In this document: positions 1 through 7,253 of the stretch, piece by piece
Layout: each line of letters opens with the position of its first letter
Numbering within the stretch: position 1 is the stretch's first letter
DNA from: JACRLV01 sp045863555
Lineage (GTDB): Bacteria > Planctomycetota > Phycisphaerae > UBA1845 > Fen-1342
Reading direction: 5' to 3'
Length of the DNA: 64,000 bases
Assembly (NCBI GenBank): GCA_045863555.1
Contig: BTUU01000011.1
Span: 1 to 64,000, forward strand
Notes under the pieces: generated by a model
The model's input: only the letters and a program-made list of their open reading frames with translations
The model's database searches: none
Told to the model about the DNA's origin: nothing
Program-made: the position numbers and the translations under genes

Positions 1-52
1 GCGAGAACCCCGCCTCGACGGGGGTGACCGGGAGCGCAGTTCCCCGGCGAGG

Positions 53-88
53 AAAAACGGGCGGGGCCGGCGCTGGGCGCGCCGGCCC
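53..88 (-). terminator. Rho-independent terminator candidate
   Basis: A perfect 10-bp stem (64-73 paired with 79-88, 5-base loop) is followed on the minus strand by a run of five T (53-57), six bases past the stem. It lies just downstream of the secreted-protein gene that ends at 128, so it probably ends that transcript. Confidence 0.5.
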
Positions 89-127
89 GGTCGTGATCGC
101 CTGTTTCTAAGGGGGGGAAGGGGGCGT

Positions 128-1417
128 CTATTCGCTCTGTTTCGGCGTGATTCTCATCTGTCGCACGCCCTCGGCCTCGAACAAGTGGCAGCCGATGCCC
201 AGTGGCTGCGGGCTCTGCGACGCTGTCGGCCGATTGATGCCCAGTTGAGTCGAGTGAACTTCGATCCAGTCTCCAGTCACCGGGACCGGGTTGCCGTTGG
301 GTCCGAGCACGATGGCCACCACCGGCCGGTCGTAGCGAAGCGTCCACGTCATGCCGGATTGGGACACGCCCGCTGGGGTAACCGTGTCCTGATAGAGGAG
401 ATGGGTCCCGATGGTCTGGGGCACGTCACTGACCATCAGCCCAGGGTTCTGTCCGTCACCACTGAGGTCGCCCGATGCAACCCGTACGCCGCCCAAGTAT
501 ACCTCGAAGGGAATACCGCCCTCGGTAGACTGGACGTCGCCGCCCGTGCCTCCACTGACCGCGTACGAAGTGATCATGGCGTCTTCCAGCTCGAACTTCA
601 CGTACACTTCAGTCTGGTCGTCGCCGGCGCCGCTGTCTTTTTCGCCCGAGACCTGCACGGCGGCGGTGAAGGAGGAAGGCGGTTGATCGAACGCCAGCCT
701 CGTGGACGAATCCACACCGTGCTCGCTCGGACAGTAGAACGTCTTAATGGGCGTAATGCCGACCGACACCGTGTCGCTGCCGTCGCCGGGGTCCCATTGA
801 AAGACGTCATCCCCCGCGCCCATCCTCTGTCCTTCGATGACGCCGTCGCGAATCTTCATCGTCGTGCCCCGTCCGGGGGCGGCGAGCCAGTCGCTCCCCA
901 CGCGAAGCGGGTTTACGAATAGAAAGTCGCTGCCGCCATCGGCGTCGCATTCGACGGACGACGAAGTCCGCTTGCTCGGATAGACCGAGAAATCCGTCGG
1001 ATCCACCTCGATCTCGATCAGCGCCGGCGCGCTGGACTGCGGCGTGAACGTGCCGTGCCAGATGCGGATGGGATTCGACGGATCGGCAAATACGCCGAGT
1101 TGCGGCCGGTGCACCTGGAGCACGTTCGCGCCGAGCACGTCGTTGCCGACGATGGCGCCCGCGCTCGCGAACGTCCACGCCGGATCGGTCGCGAAGACGT
1201 CGAATGTAGACGAGGCGAAGGCATACGCCCCGCCCGGCGCGGGCGGCGTCGGGAAATGCGCCAGCACGCTGACGCTGGCGCTCTGGCCGCTGTAGAGCAC
1301 CTGCGGACTGGCGTGAACCGAGAGTTTGCAGTCCGCGGCCGCGGCCACCGCGGACACGATGCCAGCGGCGCTCGCGACGACAATGGGGCGACGAATCAAC
1401 TTGTTACCTCCAAACAT
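128..1417 (-). CDS. Secreted protein of unknown function
   Basis: The 429-residue product is not recognised. The start is the ATG of MFGGNKLIRR, because an AGAGGA ribosome binding site precedes it and a signal peptide follows directly (positive KLIRR, then an alanine-rich core ending near residue 28). The longer reading frame upstream has no such features. The mature part is rich in Asp, Gly, Ser and Thr, has few cysteines, and looks like an extracellular beta-rich protein. No catalytic motif and no dockerin-type tail is visible, unlike other secreted proteins in this window. It appears monocistronic, with a terminator-like hairpin downstream. Its export is well supported; its function is unknown. 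Confidence 0.8.
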   Translation of the reverse strand: MFGGNKLIRRPIVVASAAGIVSAVAAAADCKLSVHASPQVLYSGQSASVSVLAHFPTPPAPGGAYAFASSTFDVFATDPAWTFASAGAIVGNDVLGANVLQVHRPQLGVFADPSNPIRIWHGTFTPQSSAPALIEIEVDPTDFSVYPSKRTSSSVECDADGGSDFLFVNPLRVGSDWLAAPGRGTTMKIRDGVIEGQRMGAGDDVFQWDPGDGSDTVSVGITPIKTFYCPSEHGVDSSTRLAFDQPPSSFTAAVQVSGEKDSGAGDDQTEVYVKFELEDAMITSYAVSGGTGGDVQSTEGGIPFEVYLGGVRVASGDLSGDGQNPGLMVSDVPQTIGTHLLYQDTVTPAGVSQSGMTWTLRYDRPVVAIVLGPNGNPVPVTGDWIEVHSTQLGINRPTASQSPQPLGIGCHLFEAEGVRQMRITPKQSE

Positions 1418-1622
1418 GACGTATCCTCTCTGGCCGCTGGGAACCCCCCGGTGTGAACCATCACCCGGTTGAGCTTCCCGACGATCAGAACGCGGAGCGC
1501 CGTGAAGAATCGCGCCAATAATTCTGTTGAGAGTGCCGCCGGGCGCGACCTGACGCGCATGCGTCCTCAAATTCCTCGATATGAGAGAACCGGTTTGTGC
1601 GGGCTTGGGTAGACAATCGGTC

Positions 1623-1655
1623 GGGTGCCCCGCCCACGGCTGTTCGCGTGGGCGG
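1623..1655. repeat. Palindromic repeat, family GGGTGCCCC, copy 1
   Basis: GGGTGCCCC is followed by an 8-bp stem (1631-1638 with 1647-1654) around the loop GCTGTTCG. A second copy at 10121 has the same flank and loop, and its stem differs by a paired C-to-G/G-to-C change. The gap 1418-1827 holds this copy, a weaker one at 1715, and nothing else that I recognise. Confidence 0.6.
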
Positions 1656-1714
1656 GCGGAGCGGGCGTCAGACTCACTCCTGCTTCGACGCCTGCTGGCG
1701 TAGAATGACTGGCA

Positions 1715-1748
1715 GGGCGCTCCGTCCACCGCTGTTCACGCGGGCGGG
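1715..1748. repeat. Palindromic repeat, degenerate copy
   Basis: This resembles the repeat at 1623: a GTCCACCGC arm, a TGTTCAC loop and a GCGGGCGG arm. The stem is imperfect. It lies about 80 bases upstream of the SUKH-like gene. Confidence 0.35.
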
Positions 1749-1827
1749 CATGCCCGGACGAACCGTGCTGGCAATCGCGCTTCAGGTACTGCGTCCGCGT
1801 GGCTGACCCGAATTCAGGTGCGTAACG

Positions 1828-2241
1828 ATGAATCCGACTGCGTGGGATTTCTTCATTGACCGCACCCTCAACCCGCCAGCCTCGGAGTCTGCACTGATCG
1901 AGCTCAGTAAAATCGCGGAAGGCCGACTCCCTGATGATTACCTCGCCCTGCTCCGCATCGCCGACGGCGGCTGCGGTTTTGTCGGCGACAATTATCTCTT
2001 GATCTACGCCGCCGCTGATGTAGTGCGAGAGGGCCGGTTCGAGGAGTTCATGCCGCATTTGCTCTTTTTCGCCTCGAACGGCGGAGGGGAGGGGTTCGCC
2101 TGGGACCTCTCCCGAACGCCGCTGATGATTGTGAACGTCCCCTTCATCGGGACGACGGATGAGGGGATTGCCCGCGACTTCGGCACATCAATAGCCGAAC
2201 TCCTTCAGAGACTTCAGGCGGCGCCGGTGTTCCCTTCGTAA
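1828..2241 (+). CDS. SMI1/KNR4 (SUKH) family protein
   Basis: The 137-residue cytoplasmic protein has the SUKH pattern: an N-terminal helix, RLPDDYLALLRIADGG near residues 34-49 (the family Lp.dY...l...nGG block), a beta strand with LLIYA, then FFASNGGGEGFAWD near residues 80-93, matching the family nGgGd.yafd segment. SUKH proteins often act as immunity proteins to contact-dependent or polymorphic toxins, but many are orphan. No toxin gene is adjacent, so a direct immunity role is not shown. The start has an AGGTG about seven bases upstream. It is convergent with the hydrolase gene, with only five bases between the ends. Confidence 0.7.
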   Translation: MNPTAWDFFIDRTLNPPASESALIELSKIAEGRLPDDYLALLRIADGGCGFVGDNYLLIYAAADVVREGRFEEFMPHLLFFASNGGGEGFAWDLSRTPLMIVNVPFIGTTDEGIARDFGTSIAELLQRLQAAPVFPS

Positions 2242-2246
2242 CCCTT

Positions 2247-4745
2247 TCAGTCCCCCTCAACCGCCCACTCCCCGCGCTCCACCGACCAATCCGGCCCGAA
2301 GAAGCCCGCCGCCTTCACGCCGGCCGCGCCTTCGCGCAGCATGCGTGTCGAGAGGATCGTGCAGTCGGGGAAGGCTACGCCGGCGAGGAAGTAAGGGATG
2401 CGGTCGGCCAGGCGCGAGCCTTCGACTCCCGAGCCCGCGATCGCCCCTACGCTCGCCACGTCGCTCCCAGGCCGCGGGCGAATCAGCAGGCAGAGCAGTT
2501 CGGAGCCGTCGAGTTGCCGCTTGCCGATCTGCACGTGGCCGCGAGTCACCTGCACCGGCCCGGCTCCCAGCAGCGGCTTCCAAGCCGCGTTCGTCACCGC
2601 GTTGCCGTAGAGAATGACGCTGCGGTCCGGCTCGGCCGCCGCGTCGAATTCGCTGTCGGCGACGACGTCGACGCTCCCGTTGCCCCGGTACCACCAGCTC
2701 TCCGCGTCGTACCGCGCCTTCGCCGCCGCCCACGCGTTTTCATCCGCATCGCCCTGCGTGCCATAGACGAACACGAACCGCTGCCGGAACGCATCCCGAA
2801 ACGGCCCGCCGCGCGCCGGCGTCTTTTCCTGCGGCGGCACCGGGTCCGCGCCCTGCCACGTGCCGTCGACCTTCATCAGGTCGATCGCCGCTTCCGGCCG
2901 GAGTCGCACGGCCGCGAAGGTGAGCTTCTGCCCGTCGAGCTCGATCGTGCCGTCGCCTTCGAGCGCGAGTCCCGCCGCCGCGAGGTCAATTTGCAGCCGC
3001 CGCACATTCTCCGTCACGCCCGTGAACCGCCGCTGGTGCGGGTCGACGCGCAGCTTCACGCGGCTGACGACGTAGGACTGCTCCTGCTGGACGACCCGCA
3101 CCCAGTCGCAGCGGTCGCTGATCGACGGCGCGACCGTGCGGAAGTCGACGTCGCGGATTTCGCTCGCGGCCGGGCGGCGGTGCCGGGCGAAGAAGTCGAA
3201 CATCGGCGGCCAGTCGACGCACTCGGCCCCCGGCTCGTCGGAGTTTTCCCACCAATGCCCCGCGCCGGGCTGCTCATGCCAGTCATAGTCGCGGTGAAAG
3301 TCGCCCAGCCGCCGCCGCATCTCGCGGGCCTCGCTCACGGGCACGTTGTCGTCGGCGTCTCCGTGCAGGATGTACACGCCCATCGTCCGCAGGTTCTCGA
3401 TCAGCGCGAGCGTGTCGCTCGAATTCGCCGCCCGCTGGAGCATCCGCACCCGCCGGTCCTCGCTCGCCGTGCGGTCGGTCCCGCCGTAGGAGAAGAAGCT
3501 GATCCACCCCGCGCTCGGCCCGACGGCCGCGAATCGATCCGGGTAGTGAACGCTGAGCTGCCACGACCCATGCCCGCCCATCGAATGGCCGGTGAGGTAC
3601 GTCCGTCGCGGGTCGGTGCGGCAGCGCTCCTCGGCCAGCTTGAGGACTTCAAGGGCATCGAGCCGGCCCCAATCTTCCCAGTCGAATCCATACGGCCGAC
3701 GATTCGTCGGCGCGACGACGACACCCCAGTTTTTGGGTGCATAAGCGGCGGCCTGGTTCGTGGCCTCGACGCTTGCGCCGTGGACGGAGAGGAAGAGGGC
3801 GGGCGATTCGACGGGTTCGCGCGGCGGCGTGACGGCGTAATACTGGACGCTGCCATCGATGTCGCTGACGAACGTGCGCTTGTGCTGCTCGGTGGCGAGC
3901 CGGGGCGCGATCTGGATGGTCGTCTCCGCAACGAGCGCGCCGCCCACGCTGAGTTCGAGCTTCACCGGCACTTCCGATCCCTCGATGATCCCCGGCGCTT
4001 CAAAGCGGATGGGACACTCTCGCGTGGATAGCGCGGGGACGGATGGCAGCGCACTCGACAACGATTTTCCCCCGAGCGTCGTCGCGACGATTGTCGCGTT
4101 CGAGAGCGCGGCATTCGCCGGGTTCGCGATGACCACTCCCACCCAGAGCGGCTCGGATTCACCGACGATGACATCCGGCAGCGTCCAATCCCGATCCGTG
4201 AAGAACGGCTTGCCGTCCGTCGGCTTCAGCCGCGCCGCCACGCGCCCGCGCCCGCCGGCAAAGAGAAACGTGTTCTCCCCCTCGCGCAGCGCCACCGGGA
4301 GGATGACGCTCCCGTTCGAATACACATCCCCGGCCCGCGGCTCGCCGTTCACATACACCATCGAATGCCCCGACGCGTCCAGCAGCATCGTTCCCGCCGC
4401 CGCGAGCGTCACCGTCGTAAAGGCGTACCCGCCGCGAAGCGCCGCGTGCTGGAGCTCGCCCTTGTCATTCGCCGCTGCCGATTTCCATTCCTTCTCCCCG
4501 CCGCCCGGCAGCGCAACCTTCAACCCCTCCCGGGGCGCTTCAAACGTCCCCGCGACGATCGCCGCCTCGATCGCATCCGTGTGCACCGGGTTCCGCCCGC
4601 CCCGGCCGCAGGGCTCGATGACGAGATACTCCCGCAGCACGATTTCCGCATCGGGCGAAAGCGGCGGCCCCGCCTGCTGCGCGGCCGCGGCCGGAAGGAT
4701 CAGGCTCAGAAACAAGGAAACGGCGTTGGGTACGGTTCGGATCAT
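2247..4745 (-). CDS. Secreted alpha/beta-hydrolase, prolyl-oligopeptidase/esterase type
   Basis: The 832-residue protein begins with a signal peptide (residues 1-22, ending AAAAQQ). Residues 95-280 look like beta-sandwich or carbohydrate-binding modules. A hydrolase core follows at about 300-520. It has the nucleophile elbow GHSMGG (Ser388), an acid-residue segment HGDADDNVP (Asp465 or nearby) and PGAGHWW with His497, a complete Ser-Asp-His triad in family order. About 300 further residues form an uncharacterised C-terminal part. This layout is common among secreted peptidases and esterases of planctomycetes. The substrate (peptide, polysaccharide ester or polyester) cannot be told from the sequence. 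It is monocistronic, and a palindrome lies near its probable transcription start. Confidence 0.85.
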   Translation of the reverse strand: MIRTVPNAVSLFLSLILPAAAAQQAGPPLSPDAEIVLREYLVIEPCGRGGRNPVHTDAIEAAIVAGTFEAPREGLKVALPGGGEKEWKSAAANDKGELQHAALRGGYAFTTVTLAAAGTMLLDASGHSMVYVNGEPRAGDVYSNGSVILPVALREGENTFLFAGGRGRVAARLKPTDGKPFFTDRDWTLPDVIVGESEPLWVGVVIANPANAALSNATIVATTLGGKSLSSALPSVPALSTRECPIRFEAPGIIEGSEVPVKLELSVGGALVAETTIQIAPRLATEQHKRTFVSDIDGSVQYYAVTPPREPVESPALFLSVHGASVEATNQAAAYAPKNWGVVVAPTNRRPYGFDWEDWGRLDALEVLKLAEERCRTDPRRTYLTGHSMGGHGSWQLSVHYPDRFAAVGPSAGWISFFSYGGTDRTASEDRRVRMLQRAANSSDTLALIENLRTMGVYILHGDADDNVPVSEAREMRRRLGDFHRDYDWHEQPGAGHWWENSDEPGAECVDWPPMFDFFARHRRPAASEIRDVDFRTVAPSISDRCDWVRVVQQEQSYVVSRVKLRVDPHQRRFTGVTENVRRLQIDLAAAGLALEGDGTIELDGQKLTFAAVRLRPEAAIDLMKVDGTWQGADPVPPQEKTPARGGPFRDAFRQRFVFVYGTQGDADENAWAAAKARYDAESWWYRGNGSVDVVADSEFDAAAEPDRSVILYGNAVTNAAWKPLLGAGPVQVTRGHVQIGKRQLDGSELLCLLIRPRPGSDVASVGAIAGSGVEGSRLADRIPYFLAGVAFPDCTILSTRMLREGAAGVKAAGFFGPDWSVERGEWAVEGD

Positions 4746-4792
4746 GGGTGAGTCTCGTCAAGGGCTCGGCGGATGCGCGACGCGGCACGCAT

Positions 4793-4836
4793 CGGTTCGA
4801 ACCGGATAGAATAACGAGCCGAGAGATCGGGGACAC
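4793..4836 (-). promoter_or_regulatory. Promoter candidate with overlapping palindromic operator
   Basis: On the minus strand, TGTCCC (4831-4836) and TATTCT (4808-4813) are 17 bases apart, which puts the start of transcription near 4801. The perfect 12-bp palindrome CGGTTCGAACCG (4793-4804) covers that start and is well placed for a repressor. The -35 match is weak. Confidence 0.35.
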
Positions 4837-4877
4837 GGCGGGCCGGATTCATCGGTCTTTGAGCGGACGCCGACCCA

Positions 4878-4899
4878 CCCGCGCGGCGTGCTGCGCGGG
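4878..4899. repeat. Short hairpin between divergent genes
   Basis: A 7-bp perfect stem (4878-4884 with 4893-4899) and an 8-base loop lie between the divergent hydrolase and resB genes. Its role is unknown. Confidence 0.3.
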
Positions 4900-4940
4900 C
4901 GCAGGGGCGCGGCTTTTCGGGGGCGACTCCGCCGCGACGA

Positions 4941-7253
4941 ATGCCTCGGCTCGACGGGACGAACCTCCGAATGCACATGACCAAAGAGCCGCTGCCGACG
5001 CTCCATCGCCTGCGGCAGAACCCGATCATCCGCCTCTTCTCCAGCCTCTGGTTCGGCATCACGCTGCTCACGCTGATCACGGCCTACAGCGCGATCGTCT
5101 CCGCCGTCGCACCAGTCCGCTTCGCCCTCGAAATGACGGAGATGGAAGCCTTCCGCCACTGGCTGTTCATTGTCCTCGTCGCGCTGCTCTGCATCAGCGT
5201 CACCACCGCTACGCTCACGCGCATCCGCTTCACGATCATCAACGCCGGCGTGCTCACCGTTCACACGGGCATCCTGCTCCTCTGCGCCGGCTCGCTCCAC
5301 TACTTCGGCACGAAGATCGAAGGCAGCGTCCGCCTCGATTCCCCGCAAATCGAGCTCGTCAGCGTCTCCGGCGGGTCGAGTCGCTCCGTCGCGAATGTGC
5401 TCGCCGAGACCGGGAAAACCTGGTCGGCGACCATGCCCGCGTTCGGCGGCGACGTAAAGCTCGACATCCTCGACGTCCGCGGCACGGAATCCGCGCCCGT
5501 CTCCACCGCCCGCGTCCGCGTGCAGGTCGGCGAATCCGCCTCCGAGATCGAACTCAGCGCGGCCGAGCGCCCTATCGCAGCGGTGAATGACAAGCTCGCC
5601 GTGCGCCTCGTCGCCTTTCCCTCGAAGCGCACCTTCTACGACCACGAGGTCGCCGCGCTCCACTACGGCCGCCGCGGCGACTCCAGCCAGCGCGTCACGC
5701 CGATCCCCGGCCTCCCGCACTACCGCGAACGCTACCTCGACGAGGGCTACACGCTCCGCGATTCGGCCGGCCGCACCGTGCCGACGCACCGCACGCGGCC
5801 CGAGCTCGACCTCGGCGGCTTGAAGATCCCCACGGGTTGGTTCGAGCGCTGGCGGCTGCCGATCGAACTCGACACACCCGAGCTGCCGTTCAGCGTGACC
5901 GTCACCGGCTTCGTTTCGTACGTCGCGAGCCTCGAGCAGCGGCCGTTTCCCGGCGGACCCGGCGACCCGCTCAACCCCGTCGCGACGCTCCGCCTGAAAT
6001 CGGGCGATGTCGACGTCGCCGAAACGCTCGTCGCCCTCGACCCCGGCCGCTCGCTCTCGAACCGCTGGAATCTCGAATTCCGCTGGTGCTCGTCGCCCGC
6101 GGAACAGGCGGCCCTGACCGCGCCGATGACGGCCATGAACGAGCTGACGATCGAAGTCGTCGATCCGCCGCTGCGAAAGACCGTCGCGATCGAGCCCGGC
6201 CAGACCATCGACCTCGAAGGCACCGGCTACCAATTGAAAGTCGCCGAAATCCTCCCCAGTTGGCCGCTCATGAGCCCGGGCTACGAAAACGCCCGCTCCC
6301 CCGTCGCCCGCATCGATGTCAAACGCGGCGACCTCACGTACAACCGCACCGTCGTCCAGCGTTTCCCCCAGTTCACCCAGGACATCGACGCCGCCGGCGT
6401 CCGCCACCGCGACGCACTCGTCGACGCCAACCTGAAGCTCGCCTTCCGCACCTGCGCCCAGAACTGGGCCATCCTCACCGCCGGCCCCGGCCTCACGCCC
6501 AAGCTCGTCCTCTTCGCCGGCAACGGCCAGACCTTCGCGACCGACCTCGCCCTCGGCGAGCCCCGCGTCATCGAATCCGGCGGCGGCCGCCTCGTCGCAA
6601 CCCTCGACCAGCTCCTTCCGAGCGCCCGCGAAGAGCAGCTCCCCGTCGTCGAAGCCCGCGAGCGCCGCCGCTCCGAGGGCCTCTCCGCAATCCGCCTCCG
6701 CCTCACCGGCCGCGGCCCGCTCAGCGACTGGTCCGAGAGCCACTGGGTCCTCCTCGATCAGTTCCCGGAGATCTCGCCGAATCCGCTGACCGTCGCGACG
6801 CCGTCGGGCGAGACCTACGAACTGATCTACGCACCCTACGTCCGGCCGCTCGGCTTCGAGCTGACACCGCGCCGGCTCACCGCCGAGTATTTCCCCGGCG
6901 GCATCGACCCCACGTCATGGCAGAGCGATTTCCTCGTCCACAGCGACGACGGCGCGGCCGAGCCTGGCCACGTCGCCGTCAACCAGACCGCCACATTCGG
7001 CGAGTGGACGCTCTTCCAGTCCGGCGCGGCCACCGACGGCTGGAGCTGGACCGTTCTCGGCGTCGGCAACCGCCACGGGATCTGGACCCAGGTCCTCGGC
7101 TGCTGCCTCATCACCCTCGGCTGTCTCTACGCCTTCTACGTGAAACCAGTCCTCAAGCGCCGGCAGCTCGAAGCCGCGCTCGCCCGTGCATCCGCCGAAA
7201 AACAGACCCAGCGGGCGACCCGTTCGCCCGTCGCATCGGAGGCGCGTTCATGA
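4941..7253 (+). CDS. resB: ResB-like cytochrome c biogenesis protein (system II)
   Basis: ResB (Ccs1/CcsB) works with CcsA to carry haem to the outside of the inner membrane and attach it to apocytochromes c. The 770-residue protein has three N-terminal membrane segments (about 30-55, 70-95 and 100-122). The third carries LTVHTGILLL, whose His could bind haem. A long periplasmic region of about 580 residues follows, then one C-terminal membrane segment near 718-738. It is longer than most ResB proteins. The start is uncertain: ATG codons at 4941, 4971 and 4977 all lack a good ribosome binding site, and the longest is given. The stop overlaps the ccsA start by 4 bases, implying translational coupling. 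Confidence 0.85.
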   Translation: MPRLDGTNLRMHMTKEPLPTLHRLRQNPIIRLFSSLWFGITLLTLITAYSAIVSAVAPVRFALEMTEMEAFRHWLFIVLVALLCISVTTATLTRIRFTIINAGVLTVHTGILLLCAGSLHYFGTKIEGSVRLDSPQIELVSVSGGSSRSVANVLAETGKTWSATMPAFGGDVKLDILDVRGTESAPVSTARVRVQVGESASEIELSAAERPIAAVNDKLAVRLVAFPSKRTFYDHEVAALHYGRRGDSSQRVTPIPGLPHYRERYLDEGYTLRDSAGRTVPTHRTRPELDLGGLKIPTGWFERWRLPIELDTPELPFSVTVTGFVSYVASLEQRPFPGGPGDPLNPVATLRLKSGDVDVAETLVALDPGRSLSNRWNLEFRWCSSPAEQAALTAPMTAMNELTIEVVDPPLRKTVAIEPGQTIDLEGTGYQLKVAEILPSWPLMSPGYENARSPVARIDVKRGDLTYNRTVVQRFPQFTQDIDAAGVRHRDALVDANLKLAFRTCAQNWAILTAGPGLTPKLVLFAGNGQTFATDLALGEPRVIESGGGRLVATLDQLLPSAREEQLPVVEARERRRSEGLSAIRLRLTGRGPLSDWSESHWVLLDQFPEISPNPLTVATPSGETYELIYAPYVRPLGFELTPRRLTAEYFPGGIDPTSWQSDFLVHSDDGAAEPGHVAVNQTATFGEWTLFQSGAATDGWSWTVLGVGNRHGIWTQVLGCCLITLGCLYAFYVKPVLKRRQLEAALARASAEKQTQRATRSPVASEARS

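Noticed and set aside
1418..1729. N-terminal extension of the first secreted protein
   Set aside because: The extension is Arg- and Pro-rich, crosses a hairpin repeat, and precedes a clear signal peptide with its own ribosome binding site.
2514..4031. Long plus-strand frame (505 residues) over the hydrolase gene
   Set aside because: Arg-, Val- and His-rich shadow of a GC-rich gene with a complete catalytic triad on the other strand; no start signals.
4758..6743. Minus-strand frame of 661 residues opposite resB
   Set aside because: Low-complexity Gly-Asp-Glu-Arg composition typical of the antisense of a GC-rich gene; resB is clearly the real gene.
5837..7249. In-frame upstream extension of ccsA to 5837
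   Set aside because: It would overlap resB by 1.4 kb with an Arg-Pro-rich shadow; GGAGG and a signal peptide mark the start at 7250.
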